26,628 nt of DNA from an uncultured Eubacteriales bacterium. Its GTDB lineage: Bacteria; Bacillota; Clostridia; Oscillospirales; UBA644. The stretch spans positions 1 to 26,628 of the forward strand of contig CAKSQP010000011.1 of assembly GCA_934486965.1 (NCBI GenBank), written 5' to 3'. Below the pieces are notes generated by a model. The model was not told where the DNA came from and made no database searches. It saw nothing but the letters and a program-made list of their open reading frames with translations. Position numbers and translations under genes: made by a program. Numbering within the stretch: the first letter of the stretch is position 1; every line of letters starts with the position of its first letter. This document shows, in pieces, positions 1 to 6,655 of this stretch.

Positions 1-394
1 GGAAAAGGGCGGTATCTGTCGCTTTCGGTTGTTTCGGGGACGGTTCGGGCGCGCCGCCTGCCGTCTTTTGCAAGTTCTTTTCTTCGGCAAAATAGGACAT
101 TTTTATGGCTTTTGATATTGATACTTGAAAACGGCGGCAAATTGTGATAAACTAAACTGTAAATTTGCGTGCCTATCCGACGGCGCGGCAAAAACAGGGA
201 ACTCCTGTCTCATGACGCCGACTTCCCGATTCGGTCTTTCGTCCGTTGACGGTCCCTGCGGCGGGCTTCCCGTTCGGCGGGGCGGTGAAATTCCGTGATC
301 CGAGACCGTTGGCGGGATTGCGAAGTCTGTGAGGGAGTCCGTTTTCCACGGTTATATATTATGAAAGGAAAGCCGCTGCGGCGGTGCTTTCGGT
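1..394. other. Non-coding leader before the polymerase gene
   Basis: No convincing gene is seen here. Short open frames run in from the left edge and end by about position 147, but none looks like a protein tail. Bases 180-345 are rich in small inverted repeats (for example ACAGG/CCTGT near 203-218 and CCGT/ACGG near 243-252) and contain GGTGAAATTCC at 284-294, a core string shared by FMN and cobalamin aptamers. The rest of neither aptamer could be completed, so no riboswitch is called. It could be a structured leader or merely intergenic DNA. Confidence 0.4.
125..153 (+). promoter_or_regulatory. Possible sigma-A promoter
   Basis: TTGAAA at 125-130 and TAAACT at 148-153 are separated by 17 nt. 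The -35 matches 5 of 6 consensus positions and the -10 matches 4 of 6. It would give a long leader of about 230 nt before the gene at 395, which is why that leader may be a regulatory RNA. This is inference from sequence only. Confidence 0.35.
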
Positions 395-1555
395 ATGAAT
401 AATATCAAAGTCGGCAGGACGGCGATGCGCCTTTGCGAGATCGCGTTGTTTGCCGGAGTTGCTGTGACCTGTATCTCCTGCCTTTTCGGCAGAGCGGTTT
501 TTGATTTCTTCAATACGCTTTCGTCGGTCACTGCCTGCGTCTGTCTTATCCCGATAGTCGCGGTTTTCTGGAAAGATATAATAAAAAACAGACTTGCGGT
601 CTGTGCGATCGCGGCGTTTTCTCTTCTTTCCGTTGTCTCGTCGCTGTTTATTTCGGGACTTTACATTTCCCATTCGCTTACCGCGATAATCGGTATCGTT
701 ACGGTATATGTAATGAACTTTCTGCCGGTAAAACGGGACGTTCAGATGGCTCTTATCCTGTTTTTGTCGATAATGTCCGTCTGTCTGCTGTTTCTGGCTA
801 TCGATTTTTCGCAGAAGACCCTTGTTGAAAAATATAATTATACGAATTCAAACGTCATGGGAATTGTCGCCCTGATGGTGAATTCCTATCTTATGACGCT
901 GATAAACGTCAACAAAATAAGCGGAAAATTCGTTCATCTTAACATTTTCATCGCGATATTTGCCTTTATGACCATAACGGTTTTCGGCTGTCGGAGCGCC
1001 CAACTCGGCTTCCTCGTTTTCCTTATTGTCGGATTTCTTATCCCGCGCGGTTTCTGGGGAAAAAAGAGGACGGCGGCTGTCGTTATTGCGGCGATCGTTG
1101 TCGGAATAATTTTCCCGTTCGTCTACCTGAAAATGTTCCAGAACGGGCTTGACGACATTCATTTCCCGCTTGTCGACAAACCGTGGTTTTCGGGAAGAGA
1201 TGTTTTGTGGCAGGAGGGTCTGGACCGTATCTCCGCGCGTCCCGCAACGCTTCTTTTCGGAGCAGGTCAGCGGTATTTCGATATGGCAAAAGACTACAAT
1301 TACCACAACAGTTACTTTTCGATATTGTTAAACTTCGGAATCCCGTCGTTTTTACTTTATTATTTTTCGTTTTTCACTTCCGCAAGGCGCACTCTTCTTT
1401 CGGGAGAGGATAAAAACGCGCGTGCGCTTCAACTTGCGCTGATACTTATGATAATGGTCGTCAGTCTTGTTGAAACGACGATACCCGCGACCACTTTTAT
1501 CTGGCTTTACGGACTTTGCTTTATTCCCCTGAAATGCAGGGAGATCCGCGGTTGA
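395..1555 (+). CDS. O-antigen ligase / polysaccharide polymerase family membrane protein
   Basis: This 386-residue protein is almost entirely hydrophobic, with about ten membrane segments. Its C-terminal half carries the loop pattern of the Wzy_C/WaaL family: an SGRDVLWQEGLDRI stretch, a short hydrophobic part, LLFGAGQ, then the YHNSYFSILLNFGIPS block with the family His-Asn. Such proteins polymerise or ligate lipid-linked glycans on the outer face of the membrane, so a capsule, teichuronic acid or other surface polymer is likely; the substrate cannot be read from the sequence. The start at 395 has only a weak ribosome site. An in-frame ATG at 425, preceded by GCAGGA, is a reasonable alternative that would remove ten residues. 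The next gene begins 13 nt after its stop, so the two are probably co-transcribed. Confidence 0.8.
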   Translation: MNNIKVGRTAMRLCEIALFAGVAVTCISCLFGRAVFDFFNTLSSVTACVCLIPIVAVFWKDIIKNRLAVCAIAAFSLLSVVSSLFISGLYISHSLTAIIGIVTVYVMNFLPVKRDVQMALILFLSIMSVCLLFLAIDFSQKTLVEKYNYTNSNVMGIVALMVNSYLMTLINVNKISGKFVHLNIFIAIFAFMTITVFGCRSAQLGFLVFLIVGFLIPRGFWGKKRTAAVVIAAIVVGIIFPFVYLKMFQNGLDDIHFPLVDKPWFSGRDVLWQEGLDRISARPATLLFGAGQRYFDMAKDYNYHNSYFSILLNFGIPSFLLYYFSFFTSARRTLLSGEDKNARALQLALILMIMVVSLVETTIPATTFIWLYGLCFIPLKCREIRG

Positions 1556-1568
1556 TACAGAGGCTTTT

Positions 1569-2795
1569 ATGGAATTTTACACAGTGCTTTTACCCCTTGC
1601 CCTTATTCTTATAGTTTCGAAACTTACGGTAAAGGGGTGCGAAAAATTAGGACTTCCGTCGGTCGTCGGAATGCTTATAACGGGTATTCTTCTCGGATTT
1701 ATAAACTTTATTCCGAATCAGACGATACTTACCGACGCGTCCCTTGACGGAATAGGCTTTTTCGCGAAGATAGGCGTTATTCTTATAATGTTTTCGGCGG
1801 GTATCGAGACCGATATCCAGCAGATAAAAAAGATCGGCGGTCCTGCGGTCATAATCACCGTTGCGGGCGTCGTTTTACCCATGGGACTCGGCTTCCTTGT
1901 CGCAACTCTCTGTAACGGAGGCTTTGCGGCGCTGACGCACGATATGCTTATGGAAAACCTGTTCTACGGAACTGTTCTTACCGCAACTTCGGTAAGCGTT
2001 ACCGTCGCAACGCTCCGCGAACTCGGGAAACTCAACGGAAAAGTCGGGAGTTCGGTCGTCGCGGCGGCGATAATCGACGATATTTTGGGAATTGTCGTTC
2101 TTTCCTTTATCCTTGCGATGTCGGGAGAGGGTGACAAGGCGGAAAATCCGCTTATCGTCCTGCTTAAGACGGTTCTGTTCTTCGTTACGGTCGCAATTCT
2201 CGCGTTCGGCGGTTCAAAGTTTTTCAGAAATCTCGACCGCCGTTTCCCGCACCACCGTCTCGTTCCGATCTTCAGCCTTGCGTTCTGCTTCTTCATTTCG
2301 TATATAAGCGAAAAAGTCTTCGGAATTGCCGATATTACCGGTGCTTACGTCGTCGGACTTATTCTTTCGACAAACCCCGATAATAAATATATAAACAGAA
2401 AATCCGACGTCCTCGGATATATGCTTTTCGTCCCCGTCTTTTTTGCAAACGTCGGGCTTTCGACGAGTTTTACGGGAATAAACGGCGAAATGCTGCTGTT
2501 CGGAGTTCTCTTTATAATCGCAGGTATTGCGGGAAAAGTTATCGGCTGCGGAGGGGCGGCTCTCTGCTGCGGATACGGACCGAGCGACTCCCTTAAGGTC
2601 GGCGTCGGAATGATGGCGCGCGCCGAGGTCGCGTTGGTAACCGCCCAGAAAGGCGTCGAATACGGAATAATCGGCGGCGAGATAATGCCGTTTATCGTAA
2701 TTCTCATAGTCGTTACGAGTTTCGTCACACCGCTGACCTTGAAAGCGCTGTATACTCACGACGAACGGAAACCTGCAAAAACAGAAAATGCATAG
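1569..2795 (+). CDS. Cation:proton antiporter, CPA2/KefB-NhaP type
   Basis: A 408-residue integral membrane protein with about twelve hydrophobic segments. The N-terminus (VSKLTVKGCEKLGLPSVVG followed by a TGILLGF segment) and the IIDDILGIVVLSF segment near residue 169, with the paired Asp used for ion binding, are typical of the monovalent cation:proton antiporter family. It lacks the cytoplasmic TrkA-N/RCK domain found in full KefB/KefC proteins. It would exchange Na+ or K+ for H+ across the cell membrane. AGAGG lies upstream of the ATG. The last 15 codons are duplicated about 1.1 kb downstream (3838-3881), and a repeat element begins 6 nt after the TAG stop. Confidence 0.88.
   Translation: MEFYTVLLPLALILIVSKLTVKGCEKLGLPSVVGMLITGILLGFINFIPNQTILTDASLDGIGFFAKIGVILIMFSAGIETDIQQIKKIGGPAVIITVAGVVLPMGLGFLVATLCNGGFAALTHDMLMENLFYGTVLTATSVSVTVATLRELGKLNGKVGSSVVAAAIIDDILGIVVLSFILAMSGEGDKAENPLIVLLKTVLFFVTVAILAFGGSKFFRNLDRRFPHHRLVPIFSLAFCFFISYISEKVFGIADITGAYVVGLILSTNPDNKYINRKSDVLGYMLFVPVFFANVGLSTSFTGINGEMLLFGVLFIIAGIAGKVIGCGGAALCCGYGPSDSLKVGVGMMARAEVALVTAQKGVEYGIIGGEIMPFIVILIVVTSFVTPLTLKALYTHDERKPAKTENA
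2730..2773 (+). repeat. Antiporter 3'-end segment, first copy of a direct duplication
   Basis: This stretch encodes the PLTLKALYTHDERK tail of the antiporter. It is repeated at 3838-3881 with only four or five differences in 44 nt. Here it belongs to the intact gene. In both places the MITE-like repeat element follows within about 30 nt. Confidence 0.85.
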
Positions 2796-2801
2796 AAAAA
2801 T

Positions 2802-3022
2802 CCCACGGAAAGGCTGAGGACTGATAAGGAAGCAATGCTTTATTTCGGCACAATAATGCGTTAAAACCTCCGGATATGCGACAGCATTATCCGGAGCTTT
2901 TGTCTTTTCTTTCATTCGAAGATTGAAGTGCGAGGCAGAATAAAATTTCTTGTATCGAAGTTCAAAATCGGACAAAGATATGTGGAATTCTATACTTCCT
3001 TATCGGTCCTCAGTCGATTTTT
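2802..3022 (+). repeat. MITE-like element, complete copy with terminal inverted repeats
   Basis: The left end (2812-2834, GGCTGAGGACTGATAAGGAAG) is matched in inverted orientation by the right end (about 2993-3016, reverse complement GACTGAGGACCGATAAGGAAG). Between them lie a strong central hairpin at 2868-2896 and a short arm shared with the copies at 4300-4468 and 20334-20465. No open reading frame is present, so it would depend on another enzyme for movement. It starts 6 nt after the antiporter stop codon and ends about 40 nt before the end of the convergent lipoprotein gene. Confidence 0.75.
2868..2896. terminator. Bidirectional intrinsic terminator carried by the repeat element
   Basis: Stem CTCCGGATA (2868-2876) pairs with TATCCGGAG (2888-2896). 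An inner TGC/GCA pair closes a GACA loop, with one bulged T. On the plus strand it is followed by CTTTTGTCTTTTC and on the minus strand by GTTTTAAC. It therefore sits correctly to end both the antiporter transcript and the convergent lipoprotein transcript. Confidence 0.65.
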
Positions 3023-3063
3023 TTATGCTGTTTTTGACTCTGTGGGGTATTCGACGATTGATT

Positions 3064-3645
3064 TTATTCGGAAACGGCAGCGGCGTCGTATGAAATGCTC
3101 AACTTTGCTTCGGCGCCGACAGTGCCGGCTGCACAATACAGCACAAGCGCAACGGTTACGGATTTATCGGCTTCAAGAGTGCTTGAAAAAACATATCCCG
3201 AATCAAGCGGTTTTGATTCGATAATATCTCTGACTGCGGGACCTAAAGTTTCGTATGCCGACTGAACGGGAACGATATACCCGAACTCTGCACTTCCCGC
3301 CGTACCTTCGGTCATTGTAAGTTTAAGCCGGTAAGTTATGGGTGTTGCCTCGTGGTTTTCGATTTTGAAATACACAATTTTTCCGCTGTTGGACGGTATT
3401 TCGCTTATATCCCCGAAAGGCTCGTCCTCTGTTTGCGGAACAGTCCAATCCGTATAGTCAAAGGAATATTTGAATTCTGTCATAAGTTCCTTTTTTCCCT
3501 GATTCTCGGTTTGTTTTGATTGTCCCGACGGTTCGGTTGTGTCACCGGACTTATCTGAGGAAGAACAGGCGGCCGAGCAAAGTATCATGACAAAGCACAG
3601 CACGACTGCTGCCGATCTTACAAAAATACCTCGTGTGGTTTTCAT
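3064..3645 (-). CDS. Small secreted lipoprotein of unknown function
   Basis: A 193-residue protein with a positively charged start (MKTTRGIFVRSA), a hydrophobic stretch (AVVLCFVMILC) and a lipobox-like SAAC followed by a Ser/Thr/Glu-rich linker, so it is probably a lipid-anchored exported protein. The mature part looks beta-rich and contains a short block resembling an extracellular Ig-like fold (IVYFKIENHEATPITYRLKL), but I do not recognise the family. The start at 3645 is chosen because AAGGAG lies 9 nt upstream and the signal peptide begins exactly there; a longer frame reaching 3726 would run through its own promoter. It is a single gene with a consensus promoter, sandwiched between two repeat elements. 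Confidence 0.8.
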   Translation of the reverse strand: MKTTRGIFVRSAAVVLCFVMILCSAACSSSDKSGDTTEPSGQSKQTENQGKKELMTEFKYSFDYTDWTVPQTEDEPFGDISEIPSNSGKIVYFKIENHEATPITYRLKLTMTEGTAGSAEFGYIVPVQSAYETLGPAVRDIIESKPLDSGYVFSSTLEADKSVTVALVLYCAAGTVGAEAKLSISYDAAAVSE

Positions 3646-3697
3646 AGATTTTATCTCCTTAATACATCGATTGATTTTTACAACCGTATTTTTGTAT

Positions 3698-3726
3698 ATT
3701 ATATGTCTATTTTTCTTTTTTGTCAA
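3698..3726 (-). promoter_or_regulatory. Consensus sigma-A promoter of the lipoprotein gene
   Basis: Reading the minus strand, TTGACA (3726-3721) and TATAAT (3703-3698) are both perfect consensus hexamers with a 17-nt A-rich spacer. The 5' leader would be about 45 nt. This predicts strong, largely unregulated transcription of the lipoprotein gene. Confidence 0.85.
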
Positions 3727-3837
3727 TATAATAGCACCTTATCAAACATTAAAACAGCACCGCTCTGCTTTCCGACGTCGTCAAAGCGTTTTCCTGTTGC
3801 TTACTGTCGCAGACAAACAAAAAAGCGATATACAATG

Positions 3838-3881
3838 CCGCTGACACTGAAAGCGTTGTATACTCACGATGAACGGAAACT
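3838..3881 (+). repeat. Duplicated 3' end of the antiporter gene
   Basis: This fragment again encodes PLTLKALYTHDERK and has about 90% identity to 2730-2773, but it is not attached to any antiporter body; the sequence before 3836 is unrelated. The frame stays open into the adjacent repeat element up to about 4212 only because the normal stop codon is lost, so it is not a gene. It is best read as a host-gene tail carried along when the neighbouring element was copied or rearranged. Confidence 0.8.
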
Positions 3882-3975
3882 TGCTATAAAAAGAGCCCCA
3901 CGGTTTTGGCTGAAGACTGATAAGGAAGTATTGGTTTCTCACAGTAAAATTCCCCGTATCTTTGTCCAAAGCCTC

Positions 3976-3993
3976 GCAAGGCGTCAGCCTTGC
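3976..3993. repeat. Hairpin with GTCA loop
   Basis: GCAAGGC (3976-3982) pairs with GCCTTGC (3987-3993) around a GTCA loop. In the equivalent place of the related element (near 2967) this hairpin is absent, so it is an insertion of about 27 nt inside the repeat. It is followed by TGCAT, as is the hairpin at 4113. Confidence 0.7.
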
Positions 3994-4112
3994 TGCATTT
4001 TGAACTTCGATACAAGAAATTTTACTCGGCTACGAAACTGCCGCGGCAGAACAGAAACGAACTTTTATCGTCCGACGCAGGCTCTTTTCGGGGCTTTTCC
4101 CTTTTTCGCCTT

Positions 4113-4130
4113 GTCGGGCGACAGCCCGAC
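4113..4130. repeat. Hairpin with GACA loop
   Basis: GTCGGGC (4113-4119) pairs perfectly with GCCCGAC (4124-4130) around GACA. The loop and its closing GC pairs match the hairpins at 3976 and 2868, while the outer stem has a different sequence. It is followed by TGCAT. Confidence 0.7.
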
Positions 4131-4361
4131 TGCATCTCAAAAAGAAAAAATCCCTCGAAAATTTCTCTGCGGCGGGTGCACGCAGTTTTTACGGTACGGA
4201 TTTTCGGCATAACGACAAAGGAACCGCAGTGAATACTGTCGTATTTACAAGGTTTCTGCGAAAGTCAGGACGGAAATCCGTCCGTCAAAACCGATAAGAG
4301 TTCGATTCTGCTCTGCCCAGCACTTCAAAACAAGATTTTCGAGTGCAAGAAAAGGCAAAAG

Positions 4362-4390
4362 CCCCGGATAATGCTGTCGCATATCCGGGG
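4362..4390. terminator. Bidirectional intrinsic terminator downstream of folT
   Basis: CCCCGGATA (4362-4370) pairs with TATCCGGGG (4382-4390), with an inner TGC/GCA pair and a four-base loop. The minus strand continues with CTTTTG and the plus strand with TTTTT. It lies about 90 nt beyond the folT stop, inside the repeat element. Relative to the copy at 2868 the outermost base pair differs on both sides of the stem, so pairing is preserved. Confidence 0.65.
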
Positions 4391-4477
4391 TTTTTAACGC
4401 ATTATTGTGCCGAAAGGCGAAGTTTTGAAGCAATGCTTCCTTATCAGTCTTCAGCCTTGCCGTGGGACTTGGTTTTT

Positions 4478-5020
4478 TTAACCTAATTTTTTGATTTCGC
4501 TTTTAAGGGCTTTCATTAAAATTACCGAGACCGCGGTGTAGACGGCGGCGGTCGCGAGCGAGGAGACGAATCTCCAGAGGGTGTCTCCGAAAACGTATGC
4601 AAAAGTGTAGTAACCGTAAATTTTGCTGTCAGCGTAAATTGCGAGAGTATTTGCCACGGTGACGATAACCGAACTCGCAAAGGCGGCAATGCCCACAGGC
4701 AGTATCTTCGGTTGCCTGCGGAACGCTTTATAGATAAGCCCCGCCGAAACGCCGCGCAGAACGGCTGGCAGTATCCAGAGAACTGTCGTTGCGGAAAATC
4801 CGTAACTTACCATCTGCGAGATAAAACTGCCGACGCCGCCCGAAATTCCGCCCCATAAGGGACCCAAAATAAAGGACGACAGCATTATCGGAAGCCCCGA
4901 AAACGTTATCTTTATATTTGCCGAGAGTTTCAGGGAAAGAAACTCAAGGACGAAATAGAGGGCTGAAAACACCGCCGCAAGGCAGAGTTTTACGATTTTG
5001 TTCTTTGTATTTTTTTGCAT
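4478..5020 (-). CDS. folT: Folate ECF transporter substrate-binding (S) component
   Basis: A 180-residue membrane protein with about six hydrophobic segments. It begins MQKNTKNKIVKLCLAAVFSA, and its ITFSGLPIMLSSFILGPLWG and ILPAVLRGVSAGLIYKAF segments are characteristic of the FolT/QueT-like S components. It would bind folate outside the cell and hand it to the shared EcfA/EcfT energising module encoded elsewhere. The specificity is supported by a tetrahydrofolate riboswitch directly upstream. The start at 5020 is set by AAAGGAG about 8 nt upstream; a longer frame to 5350 would read through the riboswitch and promoter. It is a single-gene transcript ending in the terminator of a repeat element. 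Confidence 0.9.
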   Translation of the reverse strand: MQKNTKNKIVKLCLAAVFSALYFVLEFLSLKLSANIKITFSGLPIMLSSFILGPLWGGISGGVGSFISQMVSYGFSATTVLWILPAVLRGVSAGLIYKAFRRQPKILPVGIAAFASSVIVTVANTLAIYADSKIYGYYTFAYVFGDTLWRFVSSLATAAVYTAVSVILMKALKSEIKKLG

Positions 5021-5090
5021 AAAAAAATACTCCTTTCCGACGCCGTTCGGCATCTCAGAGTATGCCGGAGGCTCCGATAGGAGCAAAAAT

Positions 5091-5183
5091 AACAGCGGAC
5101 GCGGAAAACCATCGCAGACACCGTCTTTTCGTCCGTGGGCAACATCCCGTCCCAGGGCACTTATCGCGGTTTTCCTACTCTGT
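5091..5183 (-). promoter_or_regulatory. Tetrahydrofolate (THF) riboswitch aptamer
   Basis: Read on the minus strand, the leader shows the THF aptamer landmarks in order: AGAGTAGG at the 5' side, CGCGATAAGTG, GGGATGTTG, GGACGAA, GGTGT, and the closing GCGTCCGCTGT. The spacing agrees with the known folT-type riboswitch of Firmicutes. It sits between a promoter and folT, which fits feedback of folate uptake by reduced folates. Two small hairpins follow, GCTCC/GGAGC (about 5071-5084) and CGGCAT/ATGCCG (about 5047-5066). Neither is followed by a T-run, so control is more likely at translation than by termination; that last point is inference. Confidence 0.85.
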
Positions 5184-5201
5184 ATTTGTTTGTACCGTTC
5201 C

Positions 5202-5229
5202 ATTATCTCATATTTTTGCCGAAAGTCAA
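5202..5229 (-). promoter_or_regulatory. folT promoter with extended -10
   Basis: On the minus strand, TTGACT (5229-5224) and GATAAT (5207-5202) are spaced by 16 nt, and TGA directly precedes the -10, giving an extended -10 element. Transcription would start about 10-15 nt before the riboswitch. Confidence 0.75.
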
Positions 5230-5537
5230 TAGGGAAAACGGCGATTTCGCAATTATTTCGAAAGTATTGATTTGTGAAAATGCGGAAAGACTGTATAGGT
5301 GGGGAAGAAATCGGTTCGGCGGACTGATTTTTGCGGAAACCCCGTAACACGGCGGCTCTTTGTCTCTGTCTCAGCCCCGTGAAAACGGTACGCGCCCGCC
5401 GCCGAAAAATGAAGCAGTCGGCAAGGTAAAAACGGGGAAATTGCGGAAAAGAACCTGCGTCGGACGGTCTTTGCTTAAAGAGAGTTTTTCTTATTTGAAA
5501 AGTTAACGAAAAAGAGCCGATATTTTCGCAAATTTGC
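5230..5537. other. Divergent intergenic region between folT and mreB
   Basis: This stretch lies between the two outward-facing promoters. I see no gene, no RNA signature and no copy of the repeat families found elsewhere. Small ORFs here are in AT-rich or riboswitch-overlapping sequence and have no ribosome sites. Confidence 0.5.
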
Positions 5538-5566
5538 TTGATTTTTCCTTATTTATATGCTATACT
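5538..5566 (+). promoter_or_regulatory. Promoter of the mreB operon
   Basis: TTGATT (5538-5543) and TATACT (5561-5566) are 17 nt apart, and TGC precedes the -10, forming an extended -10. The leader to the mreB ATG is about 65 nt. This is the only convincing promoter seen before the long co-directional block that begins with mreB. Confidence 0.75.
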
Positions 5567-5640
5567 GACATGTAAAGTGAAAAACTGTGCTCTTCAACGG
5601 GTTTCAATACAAAAGAAATGATTTTTCAGGAGGAATGAAA

Positions 5641-6642
5641 ATGGCTTACAATAAGGATTTCGGCGTAGATCTCGGTTCCGAAAATACCTTTATCTGCAAG
5701 AAAAACAAGGGCATCATCGTAAACGAACCTTCGGTCATCGCCGTCGATTCCGTTTCCGACAGAGTTATCGCCATCGGCAGAGAAGCAAAACAGATGATAG
5801 GAAGAGTTCCCTCGACCATTGAAGTTGAATATACGATTCAGGAGGGCGTTATTTCGAGTTTCGAAAAAACGGGTCTTTTGTTAAGCGAATTTATAAAACC
5901 GCATAACGTCGGTTTCGGCAAGACAAGAATGATTTTAAGTATCCCCTGCCGTTCGACCGCCGTTGAAAGAAAAGCGGTCGAAGACGTTGCGCGCACCTGC
6001 GGCGCAAAAGAAACTTATGTTATCGAAGAACCTCTTGCCGCGGCTCTCGGAAGCGGAATAGATATTTTCGCCCCGAACGGACGCATGGTCGTCGATATGG
6101 GCGCCGGAACGACCGAAATCGCGGTCGTATCTCTCGGAAGCGTCGTTTCCTACCACTACATTCCGTCCGCGGGAAAACAACTCAACACGAATATTATAAA
6201 CTATGTCAGAAGAGTTCATAACGTCCTCATCGGCGAACCCACCGCCGAAGCGCTGAAAATAAAACTCGGAACGGTCGAAGACAACGGCGAAAACGAGTTT
6301 ATGATGGTCAGCGGAAGAGAACTTTCGAAAGGTCTTCCCGTCAATATCGAAGTCACCTCCGAGCATATAAGGGAGGCTATATATCCGGGAGTTCAGAGCA
6401 TTATCGAGGGTATCAGTTATACGCTTGAACATATCGACCCCGAACTTTCCGCGGACATTATCTCGAACGGGATACTGCTTACGGGCGGAACTTCGATGAT
6501 GCCCGGCTGGGCGCCGCTTATCGAAAACGCGATAGGCGTCAAAGCCGAACTTTCGACAATTCCTCTCGAATGTGTCGCAGCGGGCTGTGCGAACGCTTTC
6601 GACGTTCTTGACGAACTTAAAAAACATAACGCTATTATCTGA
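5641..6642 (+). CDS. mreB: Rod-shape actin homologue MreB
   Basis: A 333-residue MreB/Mbl-family protein, the normal family length. The N-terminal FGVDLGSENT is phosphate loop 1, MVVDMGAGTTEIAV near residue 149 is phosphate loop 2, and LLTGGTSMMPG near residue 279 is the adenosine motif. MreB polymerises on ATP beneath the membrane and directs the elongasome that inserts peptidoglycan along the cell side. The ATG at 5641 is chosen because CAGGAGGA lies 7 nt upstream; an ATG at 5635 is too close to that site. mreC follows after 13 nt, as expected for an mreBCD operon. Confidence 0.95.
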   Translation: MAYNKDFGVDLGSENTFICKKNKGIIVNEPSVIAVDSVSDRVIAIGREAKQMIGRVPSTIEVEYTIQEGVISSFEKTGLLLSEFIKPHNVGFGKTRMILSIPCRSTAVERKAVEDVARTCGAKETYVIEEPLAAALGSGIDIFAPNGRMVVDMGAGTTEIAVVSLGSVVSYHYIPSAGKQLNTNIINYVRRVHNVLIGEPTAEALKIKLGTVEDNGENEFMMVSGRELSKGLPVNIEVTSEHIREAIYPGVQSIIEGISYTLEHIDPELSADIISNGILLTGGTSMMPGWAPLIENAIGVKAELSTIPLECVAAGCANAFDVLDELKKHNAII

Positions 6643-6655
6643 CGGAGATAGATAA

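Larger units (their letters stand above)
3893..4468. repeat. Composite repeat element bounded by long inverted repeats
   Basis: The left end (3895-3931: CCACGG, then GGCTGAAGACTGATAAGGAAG, then TATTG) is matched, inverted, by the right end (4432-4466), giving arms of about 36 bp. Inside are a segment at 3945-4026 that matches the right half of the element at 2802-3022 in inverted orientation, several hairpins with conserved loops (3976-3993, 4113-4130, 4268-4283), and at 4300-4468 a second copy of the element's left half with the terminator hairpin. No supported open reading frame lies within it. It looks like several element copies inserted into or fused with one another. Confidence 0.7.

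Noticed and set aside
1..147. 3' end of a gene entering from the left
   Set aside because: All three plus frames close within 150 nt, and none of the translations shows recognisable protein character.
180..345. FMN or cobalamin riboswitch
   Set aside because: Only the GGTGAAATTCC string is shared. The second FMN motif with its GGATG end, and the cobalamin GCCACTG box and B12 box, could not be found in the right order.
3703..4212. A 169-codon plus-strand frame containing the antiporter tail
   Set aside because: It runs through the lipoprotein promoter region and several hairpins of the repeat element. Only 15 codons match a known protein, and it has no credible start.
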